16,407 bases of DNA from Prevotellaceae bacterium (GCA_021204545.1 JAJPZF010000246.1:1-16407), one strand, 5' to 3'; positions 9,065 through 16,407 are shown, counted from the first letter of the stretch. Translations and numbers: made by a program. The notes: generated from the sequence alone by a model not told the origin.

Positions 9065-9078
9065 CCACTGCGAAGTGG
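9065..9078 (+). repeat. Hairpin CCACT-GCGA-AGTGG
   Basis: This is a perfect 5-bp stem with loop GCGA. Read as plus-strand RNA it would carry a GNRA tetraloop, a stable RNA cap. It is unclear whether this region is transcribed, as it lies upstream of both mapped promoters. Confidence 0.5.
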
Positions 9079-9092
9079 CTAATGTCTGCTTT

Positions 9093-9109
9093 CGGGTTGG
9101 GTAAACCCG
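9093..9109. repeat. Hairpin CGGGTT-GGGTA-AACCCG
   Basis: This is a perfect 6-bp inverted repeat with a 5-base loop, 14 bases after the preceding hairpin. There is no U tract, so a terminator role is not supported. Function is unknown; it may be a protein-binding site or a decayed repeat element. Confidence 0.45.
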
Positions 9110-9172
9110 TGCGCCCGTGAGGAAATGACTGTGCGTCCGTGAGCAAAAGATGCCGCGTCAGTGGGCGGAAAT
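9109..9172. repeat. Degenerate 22-bp tandem repeat (about three units)
   Basis: The unit at 9109-9128 (GTGCGCCCGTGAGGAAATGA) recurs at 9131-9150 with 17 of 20 bases identical, exactly 22 bases later. A third, weaker copy at 9153-9172 keeps 12 of 20 bases in the same register. The even spacing of two helical turns could place binding sites on one face of the DNA, but it could also be a decayed duplication. Confidence 0.45.
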
Positions 9173-9211
9173 ATAGAGGGGCGACGCGGCGAACATGGCG
9201 AGGCAAACCCA

Positions 9212-9243
9212 TTTGCACAATCCCCCCTTTCTTCCTACCTTTG
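9212..9243 (+). promoter_or_regulatory. Bacteroidetes-type promoter of purL operon
   Basis: TTTG at 9212-9215 and TACCTTTG at 9236-9243 match both consensus elements exactly, with a 20-base spacer. Transcription would start near 9250, leaving a leader of only about 28 bases before the purL ATG at 9279. That leaves no room for a riboswitch. The -7 octamer is identical to that of the divergent rpsL promoter. Confidence 0.8.
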
Positions 9244-9278
9244 CGGGCAACTAACAACTCACCCCACACAAGAGAGAG

Positions 9279-12200
9279 ATGACCATCACATTCTTCAAAA
9301 CACCTGGGGGCAGCGTCATCGCCACACAAAGCCTCGAGCCTCTCACACACGACGACACCGGCAAACTCTGCTGGCTCTACGGCAACGCGAATGAGGCACG
9401 GGAGCAGGAACTCACTGGCTTCTTCGTCGGCCCACGCAGGGAGATGATAACGCCCTGGAGCACCAACGCCGTCGAGATCACTCAGAACATGGGCCTACAG
9501 GGCATCACACGCATAGAGGAGTTCTTGCCAGCCGCCTCCGAACAGACTGAACACGACCCAATGCTCCAGCGCATATACAAGGGGCTCGGGCAGAGCGTCT
9601 TCAACGTCGACATCAAACCACAGCCCATACGCCACATCAGCGACCTCGAAGCCTACAACGAGGAGGAGGGACTCGCACTCAGCCCCGACGAGATAGACTA
9701 CCTCCGCGGCGTGGAGCGACAGCTCGGCAGAAAGCTCACCGACTCCGAGGTGTTCGGCTTCGCACAAATCAACTCCGAACACTGCCGACACAAAATATTC
9801 GGCGGCACGTTCATCATTGACGGCAAGGAAATGCCATCAAGCCTCTTCGCTCTCATCAAACAAACCACCAAACTCAACCCCCACCGCATACTCTCCGCCT
9901 ACAAGGACAACGTGGCCTTCGCACAGGGACCCGTGGTGGAGCTGTTCGCACCCCGCGACCACTCCACAAGCGACTACTTCAGGGTCACGAACATTGAAAG
10001 CGTCATCAGCCTCAAGGCAGAGACGCACAACTTCCCCACCACCGTCGAGCCGTTCAACGGTGCCTCCACCGGCACGGGAGGGGAGATCAGAGACCGTATG
10101 GCTGGGGGCGTAGGCTCGTGGCCCATTGCAGGCACTGCCGTCTATATGACCAGCTACCCGCGACACGAGGGCATACCCCTGCCACCGCGCAAGTGGCTCT
10201 ACCAGACACCAGGGCAGATACTCATCAAGGCATCCAACGGAGCGTCCGACTTCGGCAACAAGTTCGGGCAGCCGCTCATCGCAGGCTCACTGCTCACCTT
10301 CGAGCACGAGGAGCGCGGCGAGCAGTACGGATACGACAAGGTGATAATGCTTGCCGGAGGCGTGGGCTACGGCACTAAGCGAGACTGCCTGAAGCGCGAG
10401 CCTCGGAAGGGGAACAAGATAGTGGTGGTGGGCGGCGACAACTACCGCATCGGGCTCGGGGGAGGCAGCGTCTCATCCGTCGACACTGGCCGCTACAGCA
10501 GCGGCATAGAGCTTAACGCCGTGCAGAGGGCCAACCCCGAGATGCAGAAGAGGGCGGAGAACCTTGTCAGGGCTCTCTGCGAGGAGGAGGTGAACCCCGT
10601 CGTGAGCATTCACGACCACGGCAGTGCGGGGCACGTGAACTGCCTGAGCGAGCTGGTAGAGGAGTGCGGCGGCTTGATAGACATGACTAAGCTGCCCATT
10701 GGCGACCCTACCCTGTCGGCAAAGGAGATAATAGCCAACGAGAGCCAGGAGAGGATGGGCTTGCTCATCGAGGAGCAGCACCTGGACCACGTGAGGCGCA
10801 TAGCAGAGAGGGAGAGAGCGCCGCTCTACGTGGTGGGAGAGACAACGGGAGACGCGCACTTCGCCTTCCGCATGGCTGACGGCACGCGGCCCTTCGACCT
10901 CGACGTGGCGCAGATGTTCGGCCACTCGCCCAAGACCGTCATGAGAGACAACACCGTCGAGAGGCTCTACCAGAACGTGACGTACGAACCCCTGAAGCTG
11001 CGCGAATACCTCGACAAGGTGCTCCGACTCGATGCCGTGGCGTGCAAGGACTGGCTCACCAACAAGGTCGACCGCAGCGTCACGGGACGGGTGGCAAGGC
11101 AGCAGTGCCAGGGCAGGATACAGCTCCCACTGTCCGACTGCGGCGTCGTCGCCCTCGACTACCTCGGACTGGGAGGCATAGCCACCGCACTTGGGCACGC
11201 ACCGCAGGCTGGCTTGGCTGACCCACGCAAAGGCTCCGTGCTGTCCGTCGCCGAGAGCCTCACCAACATAGTGTGGGCCAACCTCGCCGAAGGGCTGGAC
11301 AGCGTCAGCCTCTCAGCCAACTGGATGTGGCCCTGCCGCGCGCAGGAGGGTGAGGACGCAAGGCTCTACCAAGCAGTCGAGGCACTCTCACGCTTCTGCA
11401 TCGAACTCGGCGTCAACGTGCCTACGGGCAAGGACAGCCTCTCCATGACGCAGAAGTACCCCGACGGAAGGAAGGTCATCAGCCCCGGCACCGTCATAGT
11501 CTCCGCAGGGGCAGAGGTAAGGGACGTGCGCAAGACCGTAAGCCCCGTGCTCGAGAACGTCGCCTCTACCTTATATTATATAGACTTCTCAGGCGACCTG
11601 CCAAGGCTTGGAGGCTCAGCCTTCGCCCAGAGCCTCGGCCGTGTGGGCAGCGACGTGCCTACAGTCATCAGCGCCAAGCAGTTCCGGGCCACGTTCAACG
11701 CCCTTCAGCAGTGCGTCGAGAAGGAACTGCTGCTCTCAGGGCACGACGTCTCGGCAGGGGGACTCGTTACCTGCCTCTTGGAGATGTGCTTCGCCAACAC
11801 TGAGGGAGGACTGGACGTGTGCCTCGACACGCTTGGCCAGACGGACCTGGTCAAGGCACTCTTCGCCGAGAACCCCGCCGCAGTGGTGCAGGTCGCAGAG
11901 GAGCACAGGGCTGCCTTCGAAAGCCTTATGCAAGAAGCTAACGTCAGGTGCCTGCCCCTTGGCTCCCCCTCAAAAGACAGAACCCTCACCATTTCCTATA
12001 CCGCCCCGACGGGGCAGGACTATGATAGCCGTGGGTTGCAACCCACGGAACGCAATAACTATACAACCACGTTCGACATAGACCAACTCCGCGACGTGTG
12101 GTACGAGAGCAGCTACCTGCTCGACCGTGACCAAAGCCTCAACCATACGGCTGAGGAGCGTTATAAGAACTACAAGCTTCAGCCCCTCGAGCTCACCTTC

Positions 12201-13004
12201 CCAAAGGGCTTCACCGGCACGTTTAGGCACTATGGCATTAGCCCCGACCGCAGAGAGATGACTGGCGTAAGGGCCGCCATCATAAGAGAGAAAGGCACCA
12301 ACGGCGAGCGGGAGATGGCTTACTGCCTCTGGCTCGCGGGCTTCGACGTGAAGGACGTGATGATGACCGACCTCGTCAGCGGACGCGAGACGCTGCAGGA
12401 CATCAACATGATAGTGTTCTGCGGAGGCTTCTCCAACAGCGACGTCCTCGGCTCTGCCAAGGGATGGGCGGGGGCGTTCCTCTTCAACCCCAAGGCCAAG
12501 GAGGCACTCGACCACTTCTACGCGCGCCCCGACACACTCTCGCTCGGCATCTGCAACGGCTGCCAGCTCATGGTGGAGCTTGGACTGACGGGGGACAAGC
12601 AGGCGAGGATGGAGCACAACGTCAGCCGCAAGTTCGAGAGCGAGTTCGTGACCCTCACCATCCGCGACAACCACAGCGTCATGCTCTCCACACTCTCAGG
12701 CTGCAAGCCCGGGCTGTGGGTGGCACACGCAGAGGGCAGGTTCCGCCTCGAAAACGAGCATAACATCGTCGCCCAGTACAACTATAACGAATACCCCGCC
12801 AACCCCAACGGCAGCGACTACGCCGCCGCAGCCATCTGCTCCACCGACGGCCGTCACCTCGCCATGATGCCGCACCTCGAGAGGGCTATCTTCCCTTGGC
12901 AGTGTGCTTGGTATCCCCGTGAGCACAGAGGGGACGAGGTGACCCCTTGGATAGAGGCGTTCGTCAACGCCCGCAAGTGGATTGAGAAGAACCGTAAGGG
13001 ATGA
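9279..13004 (+). CDS. purL: Phosphoribosylformylglycinamidine synthase, single-chain type
   Basis: This encodes the large single-chain FGAM synthase (1241 residues), the fourth step of purine synthesis: FGAR, glutamine and ATP give FGAM, glutamate and ADP. Visible parts are the N-terminal domain and linker, the synthase core with [10 protein letters not shown] starting at 165 and GTGGEIRD at 265-272, and a C-terminal class I glutamine amidotransferase domain (about 996-1241). The glutaminase triad is intact: Cys1095 in GICNGCQ, and His1199 and Glu1201 in MPHLERAIF. All key residues are present, so the enzyme should be active. An unusual stretch at residues 908-930 is encoded by a palindromic element and looks like an insertion in the linker before the glutaminase domain. 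The gene has its own promoter and overlaps the next gene by 4 bases. Confidence 0.97.
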   Translation: MTITFFKTPGGSVIATQSLEPLTHDDTGKLCWLYGNANEAREQELTGFFVGPRREMITPWSTNAVEITQNMGLQGITRIEEFLPAASEQTEHDPMLQRIYKGLGQSVFNVDIKPQPIRHISDLEAYNEEEGLALSPDEIDYLRGVERQLGRKLTDSEVFGFAQINSEHCRHKIFGGTFIIDGKEMPSSLFALIKQTTKLNPHRILSAYKDNVAFAQGPVVELFAPRDHSTSDYFRVTNIESVISLKAETHNFPTTVEPFNGASTGTGGEIRDRMAGGVGSWPIAGTAVYMTSYPRHEGIPLPPRKWLYQTPGQILIKASNGASDFGNKFGQPLIAGSLLTFEHEERGEQYGYDKVIMLAGGVGYGTKRDCLKREPRKGNKIVVVGGDNYRIGLGGGSVSSVDTGRYSSGIELNAVQRANPEMQKRAENLVRALCEEEVNPVVSIHDHGSAGHVNCLSELVEECGGLIDMTKLPIGDPTLSAKEIIANESQERMGLLIEEQHLDHVRRIAERERAPLYVVGETTGDAHFAFRMADGTRPFDLDVAQMFGHSPKTVMRDNTVERLYQNVTYEPLKLREYLDKVLRLDAVACKDWLTNKVDRSVTGRVARQQCQGRIQLPLSDCGVVALDYLGLGGIATALGHAPQAGLADPRKGSVLSVAESLTNIVWANLAEGLDSVSLSANWMWPCRAQEGEDARLYQAVEALSRFCIELGVNVPTGKDSLSMTQKYPDGRKVISPGTVIVSAGAEVRDVRKTVSPVLENVASTLYYIDFSGDLPRLGGSAFAQSLGRVGSDVPTVISAKQFRATFNALQQCVEKELLLSGHDVSAGGLVTCLLEMCFANTEGGLDVCLDTLGQTDLVKALFAENPAAVVQVAEEHRAAFESLMQEANVRCLPLGSPSKDRTLTISYTAPTGQDYDSRGLQPTERNNYTTTFDIDQLRDVWYESSYLLDRDQSLNHTAEERYKNYKLQPLELTFPKGFTGTFRHYGISPDRREMTGVRAAIIREKGTNGEREMAYCLWLAGFDVKDVMMTDLVSGRETLQDINMIVFCGGFSNSDVLGSAKGWAGAFLFNPKAKEALDHFYARPDTLSLGICNGCQLMVELGLTGDKQARMEHNVSRKFESEFVTLTIRDNHSVMLSTLSGCKPGLWVAHAEGRFRLENEHNIVAQYNYNEYPANPNGSDYAAAAICSTDGRHLAMMPHLERAIFPWQCAWYPREHRGDEVTPWIEAFVNARKWIEKNRKG
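12003..12048 (+). repeat. Palindromic element inside the purL frame
   Basis: Two palindromes lie 13 bases apart within purL: a hairpin GCCCC-GAC-GGGGC (12003-12015) and a perfect 20-base palindrome CCGTGGGTTGCAACCCACGG (12029-12048). They encode residues of about 909-924 ([16 protein letters not shown]), between ordinary purL sequence and the conserved [14 protein letters not shown] block. The frame is kept and there is no stop. This architecture resembles short dispersed palindromic repeats that can invade genes in frame, as the Rickettsia palindromic elements do. No other copy of the 20-base palindrome is seen in this window. Confidence 0.7.
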
Positions 13005-13546
13005 GTGCAAGATACCTCGACCTGCTACTCACCTTCTTCCGCATAGGCCTCTTCACCATAGGCGGAGGATACGCCATGATACCACTCATACAACAGAAAG
13101 TCGTCGACGAGAAACACTGGGTCAGCGAGCCCGAACTGATGGACCTCATGGCAGTCGCACAGTCCTGCCCGGGCATCTTCGCCATCAACATCAGCATATT
13201 CATAGGATACAAGACGAGGGGCGTGCGTGGAGCAGTGCTAAGCACCATAGGCACTGCCCTGCCCTCCTTCCTTATCATCCTCGCGGTAGCCCTCTTCTTC
13301 CAGCACTTCAGGGACAACGAGTACGTCGCAAGAGCCTTCCGAGGCATCCGCCCTGCGGTGGTAGCCCTCATTGCCGCCCCTGTCTTCAAGATGGCTAAGA
13401 CCGCCAAGGTGAGCCTCCGCACGGTGTGGATACCCGTCGTCGCCGCCTTGCTTATATGGCTGCTTAGGGTCAACCCCGTATACATCATTATACTGGCAGG
13501 CGTGGGAGGCTACGTCTACGGCAGATTGGAGGAGGGCAGACCATGA
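13001..13546 (+). CDS. Half-size chromate transporter (CHR) family protein, first of pair
   Basis: This 181-residue membrane protein is a single CHR domain (PF02417 type). In other bacteria short-chain CHR proteins work as pairs from adjacent genes, and some export chromate; the true substrate here is unknown. Signature regions are [17 protein letters not shown] at 13-29, followed by [11 protein letters not shown], and [19 protein letters not shown] around 53-71. About five to six hydrophobic segments follow. It starts on the ATGA that also holds the purL stop, and its own stop overlaps the next start in the same way. It shares with its neighbour a 45-base block with only 2 mismatches (13061-13105 against 13603-13647). 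Confidence 0.88.
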   Translation: MSARYLDLLLTFFRIGLFTIGGGYAMIPLIQQKVVDEKHWVSEPELMDLMAVAQSCPGIFAINISIFIGYKTRGVRGAVLSTIGTALPSFLIILAVALFFQHFRDNEYVARAFRGIRPAVVALIAAPVFKMAKTAKVSLRTVWIPVVAALLIWLLRVNPVYIIILAGVGGYVYGRLEEGRP

Positions 13547-14121
13547 CCTGCCTGCTCATACAACTCTTCCTCACCTTCTTCGTCATCGGACTGTTCGGCT
13601 TCGGCGGAGGATACGCCATGATATCACTCATACAGCAGAAAGTCGTCACAGCACACGCCTGGATGACGATGGGGCAGTTCACCGACATCGTGGCCATCTC
13701 ACAGATGACACCCGGACCCATAGGCATCAACTCCGCCACCTACGTGGGCTACACGAGCCTTGTGAACGCAGGCTACCCACACTGGGCAGCCGTGCTCGGC
13801 TCACTCACCGCAACCACCGCCGTCATCCTGCCAAGCTTCATACTCATGCTCATCATCAGCCGCTTCCTTATGAGGTACAAGAGTCACCCCGCCATAGAGA
13901 GCGTCTTTCAGGGTCTTCGCCCCGCGGTGGTAGGCTTGCTGCTCGCCGCCTCCCTCTGCCTTATGACGGGCGAGAACTTCGGCACGTGGAGGGAGAGCCC
14001 TTGGCAGCTGCTCATCAGCATAGCCATCTTCCTGTTCACCTTCCTCTCCCAGCGGGTGTACAAGCTCAACCCCATCTTCCTCATCATCCTCTCAGCCATC
14101 GTCGGCGTCATCCTGCTTTGA
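13543..14121 (+). CDS. Half-size chromate transporter (CHR) family protein, second of pair
   Basis: This 192-residue membrane protein is the second half of the CHR pair. It has GLFGFGGGYAMISLIQQKVV at about 17-36 and the canonical SQMTPGPIGINSATYVGY motif, with Pro-Gly-Pro where the first copy has Pro-Gly-Ile. Several hydrophobic helices follow and the protein ends in the hydrophobic FLIILSAIVGVILL. It begins within the stop of the first CHR gene (ATGA at 13543), so the two subunits are probably made in equal amounts and form a heterodimer. Chromate or another oxyanion is a family-based guess. A hairpin follows the stop directly. Confidence 0.88.
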   Translation: MTCLLIQLFLTFFVIGLFGFGGGYAMISLIQQKVVTAHAWMTMGQFTDIVAISQMTPGPIGINSATYVGYTSLVNAGYPHWAAVLGSLTATTAVILPSFILMLIISRFLMRYKSHPAIESVFQGLRPAVVGLLLAASLCLMTGENFGTWRESPWQLLISIAIFLFTFLSQRVYKLNPIFLIILSAIVGVILL

Positions 14122-14137
14122 GGGGCGATTGCCTCTC
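14120..14137 (+). terminator. Hairpin at the end of the purL-CHR operon
   Basis: GAGGGGC (14120-14126), loop GATT, GCCTCTC (14131-14137) forms a 7-bp stem with one G-U pair, starting at the stop codon of the second CHR gene. There is no run of U after it, so it is at best an atypical terminator or an mRNA-end stabiliser. Confidence 0.3.
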
Positions 14138-14164
14138 ACGGGTACTCTTCGTGGTTCCTGTATT

Positions 14165-14279
14165 AGGGTCGTCAAGTAACCCCTTGCGAGGGGTTCAGTT
14201 GAACCCCTTGCGAGGGGTCCAATCGAACCCCTTGCGAGGGGTTGTTTGACGGTGGTATTAGGGTCTTAACGACGACCCT
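14165..14279. repeat. 9-bp inverted repeat enclosing the hairpin cluster
   Basis: AGGGTCGTC (14165-14173) and GACGACCCT (14271-14279) are exact reverse complements and enclose the three tandem hairpin units. In addition 14171-14183 can pair with 14238-14250 over 13 bases when two G-U pairs are allowed. The sequence TATTAGGGTC also occurs twice, at 14161-14170 and about 14256-14265. The whole interval looks like one composite element. Confidence 0.5.
14178..14243. repeat. Three tandem 24-bp palindromic repeats
   Basis: The 18-base unit AACCCCTTGCGAGGGGTT occurs at 14178-14195, 14202-14219 (last base C) and 14226-14243, with a period of exactly 24 and 6-base linkers (CAGTTG, CAATCG). Each unit is a 7-bp hairpin with a TGCG loop. 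They lie between convergent genes. The CCCC-loop-GGGG design is shared with the first palindrome inside purL. Confidence 0.85.
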
Positions 14280-14288
14280 CTTAGAGGG
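14276..14288. repeat. Hairpin CCCTC-TTA-GAGGG
   Basis: This 5-bp perfect stem with a 3-base loop lies 8 bases beyond the stop of the minus-strand gene that ends at 14297. In that direction it is followed by TCGTCGTT and not by a U run, so it is a weak terminator candidate. It overlaps the right arm of the surrounding inverted repeat. Confidence 0.4.
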
Positions 14289-14296
14289 ACGACGGC

Positions 14297-16407
14297 TCAG
14301 CGCAGCACCTTCCTGCCGTCCACTATATACACCCCCGGCTGGAGCTTAGCGTCCTGGGGCAGGCGCACTCCCGTGAGGGTGTATACGCCCTTGGGGGCTG
14401 ACGGGGACAGGGGTGAGCTGACGCCCACCGCAATGAGCCAGTCGTCGGGTATCTCGCCAAGGTACTCGAGGGCGAAGGTGTCGAAGATAGCCCAGTCGGA
14501 GGACACTGCCACGCTCTTGCGCACGCCAATGGTCAGTGTGCCGTCCTCCCCCACGCCCGTCTCCAGCGTGTTAGGGTACAGCCCCTGGAGGAAGTACTGG
14601 TGAGCGTCGGACATCGTGTTGGGCACGTAGCCGAGGCTTGTACTCACGCCCACCGTGCCGAGCCTCCCCGCCTCGGTGAAGATGGAGACGAGCGTGGTGT
14701 CGAGGTCGAGCGTGAGGGTGTCCACCGTGCTCTTGGTGTAGAGCTCGGCGTTAAGCGCCTCCTTGCCTGAGCCGCGAAGGGAGGCTGCAGAGCTGTAGCC
14801 CCCGTCGCGGTAGAAGCCTTGAAGGGAGAGGCGGTAGAGCCCGGGGGTGAGCCCCGTGATGGTCTGGTACACGTCGAAGGTGGTGTTGTACTTCTCGGCG
14901 CTGCTGTAGTCTACCGTGGGCGAGCCTTCCCATCCGTTGGTGCCCTCGTCGAAGTCAGGGTTGACGATAAGGCTCGTGGGGTCGTACTCTGGCTCGGGCA
15001 GCGACGACTGCTCGTAGGTGATGTTGCCCTCCGAGTCGAGGGTGATGTAGAGGGTGTCCCCCTCTGAGACGCTTATCTCCTTGCTCGCCTTGCCGATGTA
15101 CACCGTCAGGTCTCCCTCCTCGGAGGCGGTGACGTAGGCGGAGGAGTCGTTGGCGAGCTGTGCCGTCAAGCCTGAGCCGCCCAAGAGGAAGCTGAGCACG
15201 CTGCCCCGTGAGTGGTTCTGCTGGAGGGAGAAGGTGACGGTGGACTTGCTGTCGGTGATGCTCGTCTCTTCCTTGAAGACTGGGGCTAAGCCTTGCACCT
15301 GAAGGTCTTCGAGGGTAGCCTCCTCTGTCTCGCCTTGGAAGTTGGCTATGAGCAGGTAGCGTGTGCTGTCGGGGTCGGAGGCTATCAGGGCGTTCCATCC
15401 CTCGGGCACTTGGTCGGTGAGGGTGACAAGCTTCGAGTTCATCTCGGCGGTAGTCTCAGCGTCAATGCTGCTGTAGTAGACGAGGTTACGCCTGTCCACC
15501 ACAGAGCCACTCGAGAAGGAGCGGCTGGTGGTGCTGTACATCGGGTAGAGCTTGGAGGTGTAGATGCTGTTGTTCTCCCCTCTGTCCCCGAAGGCTATCT
15601 GCTTGCCGTTCTGCCCAATGACGCCCAGCTCGTTGTCTATGTTCACCCAGTCGGAGGTGAAGGTGGTGAGGGTAGCCCCGTCCAGCTGCTTGTGGTCTAT
15701 GTCCTCGCCGTTGGAGTAGTAGAGGGTGCGCTTCAGCTTGGTCAGTTCGTCGGTGCTGATGGCAAGCAAGCCACCATACTCGCCAGTGATAGTGCCAGAG
15801 GAGAGCCCCGTCACGTAGTCGAGGTAGATGACGGCGTTGCCTGGTGTGGAGTAGATGGCGAAGCGGTTGTCCAAGGTGGAGCCGTTGGTCTTCAGCTCCC
15901 CGTTCATGGTGTAGCCGTCCCCGTCAAGCTCGTATATTCCGCTTACCACTGGTGAGGCGTTGGTGCTTTGTCCGCTCACGGTGTACCAGCCCAGCAGGTT
16001 GCCCGTGTTGTTGGCACGGTACGGCACGAGTATCTTGTTCTTGTCGGGCGTGTTGGAGGCGAAGTAACCAGTGTAGCTGCTTAGTCCCTCGCTCCACGAG
16101 AAGGTGGTGAAGCGGTCTTTGGTGAAGGCTCTCACCACGTTCTGGCAGGGGAATATCTTAGCCTCGCTGCGTTGTGAGCGGAAGGTCTCCCAGTCGGTGG
16201 GCGTGAGGTCTGCCGTTGAGAGAGCGAGGTGCATAAGGTAGGACATCATAACACGGTGACCCTCCACACCCATACGCCTTGCCCCAATGTCGGGGCGAAG
16301 CAGCCAAGAGCCGTCTGTGGTGGTCTGCTGGCGTGCCTTTATGTACTTGTAAGCCATGTTCTCGAGCATGAGGGCGTTGGGGTCGCTCTGGAAGCAAGCC
16401 TGCGTCG
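14297..16407 (-). CDS. Secreted multidomain protein of unknown family, C-terminal part (5' end off window)
   Basis: The frame is open to the right edge: codons upstream of the Met at 16369 read TQACFQSDPNAL, so that Met is internal and the true start lies outside. About 703 residues are visible. Numbering from that Met, the first 110 or so residues look helical (IGARRMGVEGHRVMMSYL), followed by beta-rich sequence. I do not recognise this part; a glycan-degrading enzyme made of a helical domain and a beta-sandwich is a guess. From Asn470 (NPDFDEGTNGW) to about 638 (YLGE) is a galactose-binding-like domain with VYQTITGLTPGLYRLSLQGF, common in Bacteroidetes surface glycan proteins. The last 30 residues (GVYTLTGVRL, then PGVYIVDGRKVLR) resemble a short type IX secretion C-terminal signal. 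Any signal peptide would be off window. Confidence 0.8.
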   Translation of the reverse strand, partial: TQACFQSDPNALMLENMAYKYIKARQQTTTDGSWLLRPDIGARRMGVEGHRVMMSYLMHLALSTADLTPTDWETFRSQRSEAKIFPCQNVVRAFTKDRFTTFSWSEGLSSYTGYFASNTPDKNKILVPYRANNTGNLLGWYTVSGQSTNASPVVSGIYELDGDGYTMNGELKTNGSTLDNRFAIYSTPGNAVIYLDYVTGLSSGTITGEYGGLLAISTDELTKLKRTLYYSNGEDIDHKQLDGATLTTFTSDWVNIDNELGVIGQNGKQIAFGDRGENNSIYTSKLYPMYSTTSRSFSSGSVVDRRNLVYYSSIDAETTAEMNSKLVTLTDQVPEGWNALIASDPDSTRYLLIANFQGETEEATLEDLQVQGLAPVFKEETSITDSKSTVTFSLQQNHSRGSVLSFLLGGSGLTAQLANDSSAYVTASEEGDLTVYIGKASKEISVSEGDTLYITLDSEGNITYEQSSLPEPEYDPTSLIVNPDFDEGTNGWEGSPTVDYSSAEKYNTTFDVYQTITGLTPGLYRLSLQGFYRDGGYSSAASLRGSGKEALNAELYTKSTVDTLTLDLDTTLVSIFTEAGRLGTVGVSTSLGYVPNTMSDAHQYFLQGLYPNTLETGVGEDGTLTIGVRKSVAVSSDWAIFDTFALEYLGEIPDDWLIAVGVSSPLSPSAPKGVYTLTGVRLPQDAKLQPGVYIVDGRKVLR

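Larger units (their letters stand above)
8985..9211. other. Non-coding divergent spacer with small hairpins
   Basis: About 230 bases separate the -33 elements of the divergent rpsL and purL promoters. I find no convincing gene here; the open frame on the minus strand (about 9042-9350) runs into purL and across its promoter and has no recognisable product. The spacer holds two perfect small hairpins (9065-9078 and 9093-9109) and a degenerate 22-base tandem repeat (from 9109). Its left part (about 8985-9045) is A/T-rich and probably serves as upstream DNA for the rpsL promoter. Confidence 0.6.

Noticed and set aside
9216..9278. A purine riboswitch before purL
   Set aside because: The predicted leader is only about 28 bases, too short for any known purine or PRPP-sensing riboswitch.
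9042..9350. A 102-codon open frame on the minus strand across the purL promoter
   Set aside because: It overlaps the exact-consensus purL promoter and the purL start, has no family resemblance and covers the hairpin spacer; not a credible gene.
10473..11198. A 241-codon open frame on the minus strand within purL
   Set aside because: It is antisense to the conserved PurL core, with a composition typical of reverse-strand translation.
14178..14243. A small CRISPR array
   Set aside because: The gaps between repeats are 6 bases and similar to each other, the repeats are full palindromes and no cas gene is near. It is a tandem hairpin repeat.
15293..15955. A 220-codon open frame on the plus strand within the surface protein gene
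   Set aside because: The opposite strand encodes recognisable beta-rich protein with a domain and a tail motif. This frame has none.

Overview
The window is a stretch of a Bacteroidales chromosome, most likely from Prevotellaceae or a close relative. The evidence is the gene order, two promoters that match the Bacteroidetes -33/-7 consensus (TTTG, about 20 bp, TAnnTTTG), the lack of Shine-Dalgarno sequences before most genes, ribosomal proteins with Bacteroidetes-type tails, and a surface protein with a short sorting-signal-like C-terminus of the kind common in Prevotella. The family placement is inference. Base composition is moderately GC-rich throughout.

Positions 1-8984 (minus strand) hold a fused str/S10 ribosomal operon, read right to left: rpsL, rpsG, fusA, rpsJ, rplC, rplD, rplW, rplB, rpsS, rplV, rpsC, rplP, rpmC, rpsQ, rplN and the start of rplX, which runs off the left edge. 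There is no tuf gene between fusA and rpsJ, where Proteobacteria have one. That spot holds a 102-bp gap with an 8-bp hairpin. The genes are closely packed, and one promoter just upstream of rpsL can account for transcription of all of them.

Positions 8985-9211 are a non-coding divergent spacer with two small perfect hairpins and a degenerate 22-bp tandem repeat. To its right, a second consensus promoter starts a plus-strand operon of purL (single-chain FGAM synthase) and two half-size chromate-transporter-family membrane proteins. These three genes overlap by ATGA at both junctions, so their translation is probably coupled. The purL reading frame carries an in-frame palindromic element (12003-12048) in front of the glutaminase domain. 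It looks like a small repeat inserted into an essential enzyme without breaking the frame.

Positions 14122-14296, between convergent genes, are rich in palindromes: three 24-bp tandem hairpin units, a flanking 9-bp inverted repeat and another hairpin. From 14297 to the right edge (minus strand) lies the C-terminal part of a large, probably secreted protein of unknown family. It has a carbohydrate-binding-like beta-sandwich domain and the short sorting-signal-like tail.

Most of the window is ordinary housekeeping sequence. The parts most worth a second look are the palindrome inside purL, the hairpin cluster at 14165-14290, the hairpin in the fusA-rpsJ gap, the purL-chromate transporter coupling and the unclassified surface protein.
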